Below are positions 16,095-24,068 of a DNA stretch of 30,269 bases, in pieces. Source of the DNA: Phycisphaerales bacterium (GTDB lineage Bacteria; Planctomycetota; Phycisphaerae; UBA1845; Fen-1342); the NCBI GenBank assembly GCA_022839625.1, contig JALHJL010000049.1, forward strand, positions 1 to 30,269. The letters are read 5' to 3'. Each line of letters opens with the position of its first letter. The stretch's first letter is position 1. The translations under genes and the position numbers were made by a program. Below the pieces are notes generated by a model that was not told where the DNA came from, did no database searches, and saw nothing but the letters and a program-made list of their open reading frames with translations.

Positions 16095-16152
16095 GCCGAC
16101 GCTGACGACGCACGATGCGGCCGACGCTGACGACGCACGATGCGGCCGACGC
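16095..16152. repeat. 25-bp direct repeat, two copies plus a partial third
   Basis: A 25-bp unit beginning GCCGACGCTGACGACG occurs at 16095-16119 and again, exact and adjacent, at 16120-16144, followed by a truncated GCCGACGC. It lies between the divergent mnmG and RND genes. The rest of the gap (15832-16274) has no supported gene. Confidence 0.8.
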
Positions 16153-16274
16153 GGACGCGACAAGAGCCGGCCCGCGTGGTAGCCTGTCGCGGCAGCCGAT
16201 GATCGGAGTCGTCGGAGGACCCCGCTTGGGGCTGGGAACCCTGAGCCGGCGCAGATCCCGTGGCAGGTAGCACT

Positions 16275-19200
16275 ATGAACGGACCCGACAGCGACGCCCA
16301 AACCGCCCACAAGACTCCCGGCAGCGTGAAGACGCACACCTTCACCGATGCCGTCGTCCGCGTCTTTCTTCGCTCGAATCTGTCGTTGATCCTCATCTTG
16401 CTCGCGTCCGTGCTCGGAGTGGCTGCCCTCGTGGTTACGCCGCGCGAGGAAGACCCCCAGATCATCGTTCCGCTGGCGGACGTCTTCGTCAGCTTCCCGG
16501 GGTACTCGGCGGCCGAGGTCGAGCGGCTCGTCGCCACGCCGCTCGAGAAGCTGCTCTACCAGATCGACGGTGTCGAGTACGTGTACTCGATGTCGCGCGA
16601 AGGGCAGGCGATCATCACCGTGCGCTACTACGTCGGCGAGGACCGCGAACGCAGCCTGGTCAAGCTGTACAAGCGTATCGACGAGAATATCGACCTCGCA
16701 CCGCCGGGCGTGACGGGCTGGGTCGTCAAGCCCGTCGAGATCGACGATGTGCCGATCGTCACTTTGACGCTGACGAGCGCGACGGCGGATGAATACGCCC
16801 TGCGCCGCGTGGGGGAGGAGGTGGTCGAGCGGCTGGCCGGCGTCAAGGACATCTCGCGCGCCTACGTCGTCGGCGGCCGGCCGCGCAGCGTCAGTGTGTA
16901 CCTCGATCCCGATCGGATGCGGGCATACAGCATCGCACCGCTGGACGTCCAGCGGGCCATCCAGGGCGCCAACGTCACGCTCACCAGCGGGGAGTTCACG
17001 CGCGACGACGAGCTGATCCGCGTGGAGGCCGGCGTCGCACTGGCCGGCGCGGACGAGCTGCGCGACCTCGTCGTCGGGGTCTTCGGCGACCGGCCGGTGT
17101 ACCTCAAAGACGTGGCCGCCGTCACCGACGGCCCGGCCGAATCCGTCAGCTACGTCCGGCACGGTTGGGGGCCGGCGCGTGGCTTTGACCAGGAACAGGG
17201 CTTCACGGGAACGCTTGTCGGACCGGCGGCACCTGTCCCGGCGGAGACGGCCGCGGGACCATCGCAACCCGGCGTCACCTTGGCGCTGGCAAAGCAGAAG
17301 GGCACGAACGCCGTGTGGGTGGCACGGTCGATCCTGGCGGCCACCGAGGAGCTCAAACGGGACGTTATCCCTGACGACATTGAGGTCGTCGTTACCCGCA
17401 ACGCCGGTTGGACGGCGAACGAGAAGGTCAATGAGCTGGTCGAGGCGCTGGCGGTCGCAATCTTCATCGTGATCGCACTTCTGACGCTGGGACTGGGATG
17501 GCGCGAGGCGCTGATCGTCGCCATCGCGGTGCCCGTCGTGTTCGGCCTGACGCTGGTGGTGAACCTGGCGTTCGGCTACACGATCAACCGCGTCACGCTG
17601 TTCGCGCTGATTCTGTCGCTCGGGCTGCTGGTGGATGACCCGATTGTCGATGTGGAGAACATTGCCCGGCACTTCGCGCTGCGCGGCCGGGCCACGCGGC
17701 GAATCGTGCTGGAGGCCGTGGCCGAAATCCGCCCGCCGCTGATCACGGCGACGCTGGCGGTGATCATCTCCTTCCTGCCGATGTTCTTCATCACCGGGAT
17801 GATGGGTCCGTACATGCGGCCGATGGCGCTGAACGTGCCCGTCACCATGGTCATGTCGATGGTGGTCGCGTTCACGATCACGCCGTGGATGGCGTATCAC
17901 GTGCTGAAGCGGCACTACGCGCCGAGCCACGCAGCCACGCAGCCACGCAGCCACGAAGCCACGGAGCCACGCAGCCACGAAGCGGACGAAGCGGACCACG
18001 ATCTGGAAGTGCTGCGGCGCAGCCTGCTGTACCGCGCGTTCTACCCGCTGATGGCCCCGCTGCTGCATTCGCGCAGGAAAGCCTGGATCTTCCTCGGGGT
18101 GATGGCCCTGTTGATGGTCCTGACGGCCGGGCTGGCGGCGATCCGCGCCGTGCCGCTCAAGATGCTCCCGTTTGATAATAAGAACGAGCTGCTGCTCGTG
18201 CTCGACTTCGATGAGGGCACGACGCTGGAGCGGAGCGACGCCGCCGTGCGCGACTTCGAAGTCTTTCTCGGCACCGTGCCGGAGGTAACGGACTTCACCT
18301 CCTACGTCGGCGTCGCCTCGCCGATGGACTTCAACGGGATGGTCCGCCACTACTACCTGCGCCGCGGCGAGAACGTGGCCGAGCTGCGGGTGAACCTCGT
18401 CGCCAAGAAGAGCCGCCGGACCCAGAGTCACGCCCTGGGCCTGCGCCTCCGGGATGACCTGACCGCGCTCGCCGACCGACACGGTGCCAACTTGAAGATC
18501 GTCGAGGTCCCGCCCGGGCCGCCCGTCATCGCCACCATCGTAGCGGAGATCCGCGGCCGCCCGGACCACACCTACGAAGACCTGATCGCGGCCGCGAGAA
18601 CGGTCCGGGCACGAATGGAACGCGAGCCCGGCGTCGTCGACGTCGATGACACCGTGGAGGCCGACAGCCGCAAGCTCGTGTTTGTCACGGACAAAGAGAA
18701 GGCTGCCCTGCACGGCATGTCGGTCGCCGAGGTGGCCGAGACCTTGCGAATTGCGGTGGGCGGAGCGGCAACGGGGGCCCTGCAAGTGCCGGCCGAGCGA
18801 AACCCACTGCGCATCGAGCTGCGTCTGCCGCGCGCGCTGCGGTCCAGCACGGCCGACCTGTCGCAGGTGCACCTGAGGAGCCCCGGCGGCGCGCTGGTTC
18901 CGTTGGCGGAGCTCGGGCGCTGGGAGGAGGCGCTGGTCGACAAGACGATCTACCACAAGAACCTCGAACGCGTCGTGTACGTCTTCGCCGAGACCGCCGG
19001 CCGGCCGCCCGCCGACTGCATCGTCGATATTCAGGCCGACCTCAACCCCCCTCCCTCACAGCAAGGGACTGAGGGAGGGTCGGGGCCGCCGACCGCGGCC
19101 GGGCTGCCCCCCCCTATGAGCGGGAACGGCTCAGGTGCGGGCAGCGGTTGGTTCGCCGACACGCCGCCGCGGTCAATGCGATGGCGAACGTTCCTCACCA

Positions 19201-19835
19201 ATGGCGGCGGAATCGCCTGGTCCGTGCCGGAGGGCATCCGCGTGAGCTTCTCCGGCGAGGGGGAATGGCAGATCACGCTGGATGTGTTCCGCGACCTGGG
19301 GCTGGCATTCGCCGCGGCCCTGGTTGGCATCTACATCCTGCTCGTCGCACAGATGGGGTCCTTCGTCGTACCGATCATCGTCATGCTCGCGATTCCGCTG
19401 ACCGTCATCGGCATCATGCCCGGCTTCTGGTTGCTCAACGTGTTCGCGGGGCACTATGGCGTGTATGCCGACCCGGTGTTGTTCACGGCGACGGGGATGA
19501 TCGGGATGATTGCGCTGGCGGGGATCGTGACGCGCGATTCGATCATCCTGGTAGATTTCATTCATTTGTCGCTCCAGCGTGGCCGGTCGCTGTTCGACGC
19601 GATCATGGAGAGCCGCGTGGTGCGGCTGCGGCCGATCCTGCTGACGACCGGGGCGGCGATGCTTGGGGCCGCCCCGATCACCATCGACCCGATTTTCGCC
19701 GGCCTGGCCTGGGCGCTGATCTTCGGCCTGTTCGCGTCCACGGTCTTCACCCTGTTCGTCATTCCAGTGGTTTACTGGCTTTTGTATGAGCACAAGCCGG
19801 GCCACGGCCTGTCATTGGTCCGCGACACAGACTGA
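16275..19835 (+). CDS. RND-family efflux permease (AcrB-like)
   Basis: A 1186-residue proton-driven inner-membrane pump. TM1 is at about 36-54, followed by a porter domain beginning DVFVSFPGYSAAEVERLVA. TM4 carries the acidic pair in LGLLVDDPIVDVENI (about residue 450), matching the proton-relay Asp pair of AcrB. The second half repeats the plan, with the last helices near the C-terminus (IALAGIVTRDSIILVDFI). The ATG at 16275 is preferred over a GTG at 16260. Two unusual inserts occur: an 8-bp tandem array at 17925-17980 in the loop after TM6, and a palindromic Pro/Gly-rich insert at 19049-19079. No membrane-fusion or outer-membrane partner gene is adjacent. The substrate is unknown. Confidence 0.92.
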   Translation: MNGPDSDAQTAHKTPGSVKTHTFTDAVVRVFLRSNLSLILILLASVLGVAALVVTPREEDPQIIVPLADVFVSFPGYSAAEVERLVATPLEKLLYQIDGVEYVYSMSREGQAIITVRYYVGEDRERSLVKLYKRIDENIDLAPPGVTGWVVKPVEIDDVPIVTLTLTSATADEYALRRVGEEVVERLAGVKDISRAYVVGGRPRSVSVYLDPDRMRAYSIAPLDVQRAIQGANVTLTSGEFTRDDELIRVEAGVALAGADELRDLVVGVFGDRPVYLKDVAAVTDGPAESVSYVRHGWGPARGFDQEQGFTGTLVGPAAPVPAETAAGPSQPGVTLALAKQKGTNAVWVARSILAATEELKRDVIPDDIEVVVTRNAGWTANEKVNELVEALAVAIFIVIALLTLGLGWREALIVAIAVPVVFGLTLVVNLAFGYTINRVTLFALILSLGLLVDDPIVDVENIARHFALRGRATRRIVLEAVAEIRPPLITATLAVIISFLPMFFITGMMGPYMRPMALNVPVTMVMSMVVAFTITPWMAYHVLKRHYAPSHAATQPRSHEATEPRSHEADEADHDLEVLRRSLLYRAFYPLMAPLLHSRRKAWIFLGVMALLMVLTAGLAAIRAVPLKMLPFDNKNELLLVLDFDEGTTLERSDAAVRDFEVFLGTVPEVTDFTSYVGVASPMDFNGMVRHYYLRRGENVAELRVNLVAKKSRRTQSHALGLRLRDDLTALADRHGANLKIVEVPPGPPVIATIVAEIRGRPDHTYEDLIAAARTVRARMEREPGVVDVDDTVEADSRKLVFVTDKEKAALHGMSVAEVAETLRIAVGGAATGALQVPAERNPLRIELRLPRALRSSTADLSQVHLRSPGGALVPLAELGRWEEALVDKTIYHKNLERVVYVFAETAGRPPADCIVDIQADLNPPPSQQGTEGGSGPPTAAGLPPPMSGNGSGAGSGWFADTPPRSMRWRTFLTNGGGIAWSVPEGIRVSFSGEGEWQITLDVFRDLGLAFAAALVGIYILLVAQMGSFVVPIIVMLAIPLTVIGIMPGFWLLNVFAGHYGVYADPVLFTATGMIGMIALAGIVTRDSIILVDFIHLSLQRGRSLFDAIMESRVVRLRPILLTTGAAMLGAAPITIDPIFAGLAWALIFGLFASTVFTLFVIPVVYWLLYEHKPGHGLSLVRDTD
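17925..17980 (+). repeat. 8-bp tandem array (about 7 copies) inside the RND permease gene
   Basis: Seven consecutive units of AGCCACG(C/A/G), encoding a Ser/His/Ala/Thr/Gln/Pro/Arg-rich hydrophilic insert (SHAATQPRSHEATEPRSHE) at about residues 550-569. The unit is not a multiple of 3, so gain or loss of one copy would shift the frame of the remaining ~620 codons. Confidence 0.9.
19049..19079. repeat. Palindromic insert within the RND gene
   Basis: CCCTCCCTCA (19049-19058) and TGAGGGAGGG (19070-19079) form a perfect 10-bp stem with an 11-nt loop. It lies in a Pro/Gly/Ser-rich stretch absent from typical RND proteins, so it looks like a REP-type element that entered in frame. Confidence 0.75.
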
Positions 19836-19871
19836 CGCGCTCCCGACACGCCGCGGAGCCCCTCCCTGGCA

Positions 19872-19936
19872 GTCCGCCGCAGAACTCCTCGTGAACCGCT
19901 CACCCGTAGCGGCGGACCTCCGTGTCCGACGTTTTT
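19872..19936 (+). terminator. Weak terminator with competing hairpins after the RND gene
   Basis: CGGAC (19913-19917) pairs with GTCCG (19924-19928), followed by ACG and five Ts (19932-19936). The same CGGAC is also the end of a 9-bp arm GCGGCGGAC (19909-19917) that can pair with GTCCGCCGC (19872-19880), so the two folds exclude each other. The rest of the gap to 20129 has no gene; TACACT at 20023-20028 is a possible -10 for the DUF1573 gene. Confidence 0.4.
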
Positions 19937-20129
19937 CGAGCTGAATGGAATCCTCGCCGGACACCCGCCACGCCGGGCAGGTCGCTACAGGCGACTCGCC
20001 GTGGCGTGCTCAGGCCCGGCGCTACACTTCTGCGGCGGACTGCTGGCGTTGTGCGGCCCGAAAGATAAACTCTATGTGAGGCGGCCGGGCCCAGAGCCGG
20101 CGGGCCGCGCGGAATGGAGTATTTAACCA

Positions 20130-21218
20130 ATGCAACGTGCAATCTGCATCAGTGGCTTCTTTTGTTGGGTCGCAGCGGCCCTCGCCGGTGCGGGGGCCCA
20201 GGAGGCGTCCGCCCCGCGCATCACGCTGTCGCAGGACTTCTGGAACTTCGGCGAGGTCTGGCACCCCGAGAGCACGAGCCTCACGCTGGTCGTGACGAAT
20301 ACGGGCAACGCGGACCTCCAGATCAAGGATGTGCGGACCACCTGCGGCTGCACGCTGGTCGAGCCGGGCCGCAAGCTGATTCCCCCCGGCGAGAACACCG
20401 AGGTCATGGTGCGCTTCAACTCCGAGGGCAAACAGGACCACGTCGAGTCCAAGGTCATCATCACCAGCAACGACCCCACGAAGCCCACGGTCGAGATGAA
20501 GATCGCCGGCGAGGTCAAACGCGCGGTGAAGCGGACGCCGCTCGGCGGCCTGGTGATCCGCACGCTGGATGGGAAGGCGGGGCAGGTCGGGAGCTTGCGT
20601 CTGGAGAACCAGATGCCCGACCCGATGCGCCTGCGGTTGGTGAGATCGAGCCTACAAGACTCCCTGGACGTGGAGGTGAAAGAGGTAACCCCCGGCTTGG
20701 CCTATGACGTGGTCGCCCGGACCAAGCATGACTTGCAGCCGGGCGCGGTCGTGCGCGGCTCGCTCGAGTTCGACACCGGGCTGACCAAGGAGCGGCAACT
20801 GACGGTCCACGCACGGGTGCAGGTGCTCGCCCGCATCGAGACGTCGCCCCCCATCATCTACCTGGACCCCAAGACGGCCACCGCGCCCAGCGAGCGCTCC
20901 GTGAGCCTCCACTACTATGGCGCGGCAGAATTCAAGGTGCTCGAGGCCCAGAGCGACCGCCCCGACATTCAGGTCCGCTTCCAGCCGCCAGAACCTCCGA
21001 CGGGCGGCATGGAGCGCGTGACGCCCAAGATCACGGCGCTGGTGCGCACGACCGTGTCGCTGCCGCCCGCCAGCTCCATCCCGCCGGAGGGCGCGCTGAT
21101 CGAGTACACCACGAGCGATCCGGAGTTTCCCAAGGTCCAGGTGCGCGTGACGACGGACTCCCAGGTCTGGCGCGCGACGATTCAGGGGCCGTCGGAGGGT
21201 CCGCTCAAGCCGATGTAG
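20130..21218 (+). CDS. DUF1573 domain protein 1, exported
   Basis: A 362-residue protein with a signal peptide (about 1-23, AGAQ-EAS cleavage region) and an N-terminal DUF1573 domain at about 30-130: FWNFGEVWHPESTSLTLVV, TNTGNADLQI, and the hallmark TTCGCT (C72 and C74). DUF1573 domains are immunoglobulin-like and abundant in planctomycetes and Bacteroidetes; their role is unknown, probably periplasmic or cell-surface. The remaining ~230 residues contain two further beta-rich regions, each ending in PP-rich turns. The ATG has GGAG about 11 nt upstream. A longer paralogue follows 63 nt downstream, probably in the same transcript. Confidence 0.85.
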   Translation: MQRAICISGFFCWVAAALAGAGAQEASAPRITLSQDFWNFGEVWHPESTSLTLVVTNTGNADLQIKDVRTTCGCTLVEPGRKLIPPGENTEVMVRFNSEGKQDHVESKVIITSNDPTKPTVEMKIAGEVKRAVKRTPLGGLVIRTLDGKAGQVGSLRLENQMPDPMRLRLVRSSLQDSLDVEVKEVTPGLAYDVVARTKHDLQPGAVVRGSLEFDTGLTKERQLTVHARVQVLARIETSPPIIYLDPKTATAPSERSVSLHYYGAAEFKVLEAQSDRPDIQVRFQPPEPPTGGMERVTPKITALVRTTVSLPPASSIPPEGALIEYTTSDPEFPKVQVRVTTDSQVWRATIQGPSEGPLKPM

Positions 21219-21281
21219 TCACGGGGACGTCGCGGCCGGTCCCGGCGTGCCGGAGCCGGTCGCGCAGGAGCAAGCACAGCT

Positions 21282-22466
21282 ATGCGTCGATGCCGGATCA
21301 TCACCGTCAGGTGTCCGTTGAAGAAGGGGACTGGCTCCGTCCCGGCGGAGTTTCGCGGTAGCGCGGCACGGTTCTCGCGCGGCGCCTCGCGCCTGTTTCA
21401 ACGGACTCTTAGCACCCTGGTCTGTCTGAGCCTCACCGTTCTCGTCGCGGCACAAGACGAGTCACCCGCGCCGCCTGCCCCCGCGCCACGCGCCGAGGTC
21501 AGCACGCAGGAATGGAACTTCGGCGTGGCGTGGCAGGGGCAGCCGCTCAAACAGGACGTCGTGGTGAAGAACGTCGGCACGGCGACCCTTGAGATCACCG
21601 ATGTGAGCAGCACTTGCGGTTGCACGGTGCCCACCCGGCCCAAGAGCCCCCTGGCACCGGGCGAGTCCAGCACCATGAGCATCTCTTACGATTCCGCCCG
21701 CCGCGTCGGCAAGGCCAACCACACGGTGACACTGATCACCAACGATCCGACCCAGCGGAGCATCCCGATCAAGCTCTTCGGCGAGGTCAAGCCCCTGTAC
21801 GAAGTCGAGCCGAAGGAAGGGCTGACCTTCGGGCAACTCTACCAGAAATCGAGCGAGACCCGCGAAGTCACCATCGTGAATCGCTACACCGAGCCGCTTC
21901 GGCTTCAGCTCAAGGCGGGCCAGGATTTCGGCCCGTTTGACATCGCGCTCCAGGAACTCGACGCCGGCCAGCGCTACAGGCTGACGGCGGCCACGCGCCC
22001 GCCGTTGAAGGTCGATCGCTACCAGGCGATGGTAGCCCTGTCCACCGGGTTCGAGCTGGTCCCGGAGGTCAAGGTGTCGCTCTATGGCTTTGTGCAGCCG
22101 CCCGCATCCGTCCGGCCCAACAAGCTCTTCTTGCCCAGAAACTCAGTGAGCGAGATGAAGCGCGTGCTGCACCTCACTTTCGCACCGGACTACCCGCTGG
22201 AGCTTACTAGCGTCCGGGCCACGCACGACGCCATCCGCGTTGAAGCCGAGAAGGTCAGCGTCACCGGCGACGCTCGCGGCGCGTCCGGGACCCCAATCTA
22301 CCAGATCACCGTCACCTTGCCGCCCGGCGAACAGATTCCGCCGGATAGCGAGCCGGAGGTCGAGATCACTACGAACGCCAGGGACCCGGAATACCAGCGG
22401 TTTGTCGTTCCGATCCGCCTCGTCCCCCCCAGGGGGTCGCCGACCCGGCCTGCTCCAACGCCTTGA
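21282..22466 (+). CDS. DUF1573 domain protein 2, exported
   Basis: A 394-residue paralogue of the preceding protein. After an unusually long basic N-terminus (about 40 residues), a hydrophobic signal segment (LSTLVCLSLTVLVAA) leads to the DUF1573 domain with EWNFGVAWQGQPLKQDVVV, NVGTATLEITDV and STCGCT (C112 and C114). The domain layout then follows the first paralogue, including a closing segment (TVTLPPGEQIPPDSEPEVEIT) like TVSLPPASSIPPEGALIEYT. The ATG at 21282 has CAGGAG 11 nt upstream. The early residues KKGTGSVP are encoded by a small GGGAC/GTCCC hairpin (21327-21343), so an internal TTG at 21318 or a repeat insertion may explain the long leader peptide. Confidence 0.85.
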   Translation: MRRCRIITVRCPLKKGTGSVPAEFRGSAARFSRGASRLFQRTLSTLVCLSLTVLVAAQDESPAPPAPAPRAEVSTQEWNFGVAWQGQPLKQDVVVKNVGTATLEITDVSSTCGCTVPTRPKSPLAPGESSTMSISYDSARRVGKANHTVTLITNDPTQRSIPIKLFGEVKPLYEVEPKEGLTFGQLYQKSSETREVTIVNRYTEPLRLQLKAGQDFGPFDIALQELDAGQRYRLTAATRPPLKVDRYQAMVALSTGFELVPEVKVSLYGFVQPPASVRPNKLFLPRNSVSEMKRVLHLTFAPDYPLELTSVRATHDAIRVEAEKVSVTGDARGASGTPIYQITVTLPPGEQIPPDSEPEVEITTNARDPEYQRFVVPIRLVPPRGSPTRPAPTP

Positions 22467-22572
22467 CTCGTCGCGGGCGGCGCGGCGGCTTGTCGAGAAC
22501 CGCTCTAACACTCTGATTTGTAACGTGTTATCGCCCGTTGTCGGCCGGTAGCGAACTTTGCGCATCTTTTTC

Positions 22573-22601
22573 TTGCCGCGCACCCGGTTGTAGGGTATAC
22601 T
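22573..22601 (+). promoter_or_regulatory. Sigma-70-type promoter for the sigma-factor gene
   Basis: TTGCCG (22573-22578), a 17-nt spacer and TATACT (22596-22601), the best promoter match in the window. A start near 22608 gives a leader of about 184 nt before the ATG at 22792. I see no known riboswitch in the leader. Confidence 0.7.
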
Positions 22602-22791
22602 TCCCGTGGCTCCCCATAGTTGCCGTTCCCGGCGCACCTGGTTGGCTCCCTCTGCCGGGCGAACGGCTCCGTGTGTCAGTTTGTGGACGTCGTTCCTGCG
22701 CGAACGTGTGCAGTGTGGCTCGTTCGGCGGTGGCGTCCGGCGCAGTCGGAGAGCCGTGCTGGCTGTGGGCACAGGCCGGATGGGAGAAGCG

Positions 22792-23769
22792 ATGCTTCCG
22801 TGTGAGCCGCAGGGTACGATCACGAGGGTAGTCAAAGCAAGAACACAGGCCAAGTTGCCGAGCGCCGCCGTGCTGGAGACGCTGGCGCCGGCCGACCAGA
22901 AGCTGCTCAGGCTTCTATTGGCGGGCGTACCTGAGTATGTCCCCCATGAGTTTCTCGATCGCGCGGAGGCCGAAGCACTGCTTCGGCGGTCGCTCTTCGC
23001 GTGGGAGGACGAGCCGGCAACCAACGACGACAGCGGCGTCTTTGGGCTCGATGCGGCCCTCGACCTGGTGCGAAGCCTGGAACGCGAGCAGTTCATGTTC
23101 CTGCGCTTCAACTACTGCCGCCGAAAGGTGTTCACGATTCTGCAAGCGCATGCCGGCCGGCGCCTCGGGGCTGAAGCGGTCGCCGAGCTGCTGCACTGGG
23201 AGCGCGCCACGGCGGCCACGCGCGGCGAGATTGTCCGCGACAACATCCCGCTGGTGCTTGCAATGGCCAAGCGGACGCGGATTACCGGAATCGACCTGAC
23301 GGACCTGATCAGCGAGGGCAACCTGGCGCTGCTGCGGGCAGTCAACAAGTTTGATTGCGCCCGTGGCTACAAGTTCAGCACCTACGCGTGTCGGGCGATT
23401 CTCAAGAGCTTCTCCCGCGTGGCAACCCGGACCAGCCGCCATCGCGGCCTGTTCCCGACGGAATTCGATCCAGCCCTGGAGCGCAGCGACTTTGTCGAGC
23501 GGAGTCGCGCGCAAATGGAAGGGGAATGCGTGCACGAGTTGAAGTCCATCCTCTTTGACAACGACGCCCAGTTGAGCGACGTCGAGCGTAAGGTGATCCT
23601 CGCGCGTTTCGCGCTGGACGAGGCCGACCGTGATCCGGCGGCCAAAGCCAAGACGCTCGAACAGGTGGGCGAGATGATCGGCGTCACGAAGGAACGCGTG
23701 CGCCAGATTCAGAACAAGGCGCTCGTCAAGCTGCGCGCCGCCCTCGAGCAGACGGCCCTGGCCCCATAA
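22792..23769 (+). CDS. Sigma-70 family RNA polymerase sigma factor
   Basis: I place the start at the ATG 22792, which has GGGAG 5 nt upstream and fits the promoter at 22573-22601; earlier in-frame starts give non-homologous sequence. The 325-residue protein has sigma region 2 at about 145-215 (NIPLVLAMAKR, DLTDLISEGNLALLRAVNKFD and YKFSTYACRAILKSF) and region 4 at about 262-318 (LSDVERKVILARF, then TLEQVGEMIGVTKERVRQIQ and NKALVKLR). It lacks a recognisable region 1.1 and its region 3 is short. The N-terminal ~140 residues do not match a family I know. It is probably an alternative (group 2/3-like) factor rather than the housekeeping one. No anti-sigma gene is adjacent. Confidence 0.88.
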   Translation: MLPCEPQGTITRVVKARTQAKLPSAAVLETLAPADQKLLRLLLAGVPEYVPHEFLDRAEAEALLRRSLFAWEDEPATNDDSGVFGLDAALDLVRSLEREQFMFLRFNYCRRKVFTILQAHAGRRLGAEAVAELLHWERATAATRGEIVRDNIPLVLAMAKRTRITGIDLTDLISEGNLALLRAVNKFDCARGYKFSTYACRAILKSFSRVATRTSRHRGLFPTEFDPALERSDFVERSRAQMEGECVHELKSILFDNDAQLSDVERKVILARFALDEADRDPAAKAKTLEQVGEMIGVTKERVRQIQNKALVKLRAALEQTALAP

Positions 23770-23905
23770 GCTCAGGCGGGAGCTGCGTCGGGCGGCTATG
23801 CGCCGCGGCGCCGTCGCCGGAATTCCGTCCCGACGCGACGCTCGCGCCTTTCCCGGACATTGTTGACCTTCTTCACCCACCGGGGGTCTGGCGGCCCCTC
23901 GTTAT

Positions 23906-23934
23906 TTGACCCCCCTGAAACTGTGGCCTAGCAT
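23906..23934 (+). promoter_or_regulatory. Promoter before the TPR-nadD genes
   Basis: TTGACC (23906-23911), a 17-nt spacer and TAGCAT (23929-23934), about 135 nt before the GTG at 24069. The 23770-24068 gap has no gene I can support. Confidence 0.55.
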
Positions 23935-24068
23935 TCGGTGCGATGCGACCCGCAAGTCTCATCGCCGCAGGCGGTACCGGTCGATCGCAGTCGCTGGGGG
24001 TCCGTGAGGCCGGGGACTGGTACCGTTCGTCCTGAAGGACCGGTCACAAGCCCACCAGTAGGAGTGCG

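Noticed and set aside
15474..18956. A 1160-codon open frame on the minus strand opposite mnmG and the RND gene
   Set aside because: It spans two well-supported genes, is rich in Arg, Asp and His as expected for an antisense frame of GC-rich codons, and has no recognisable domain.
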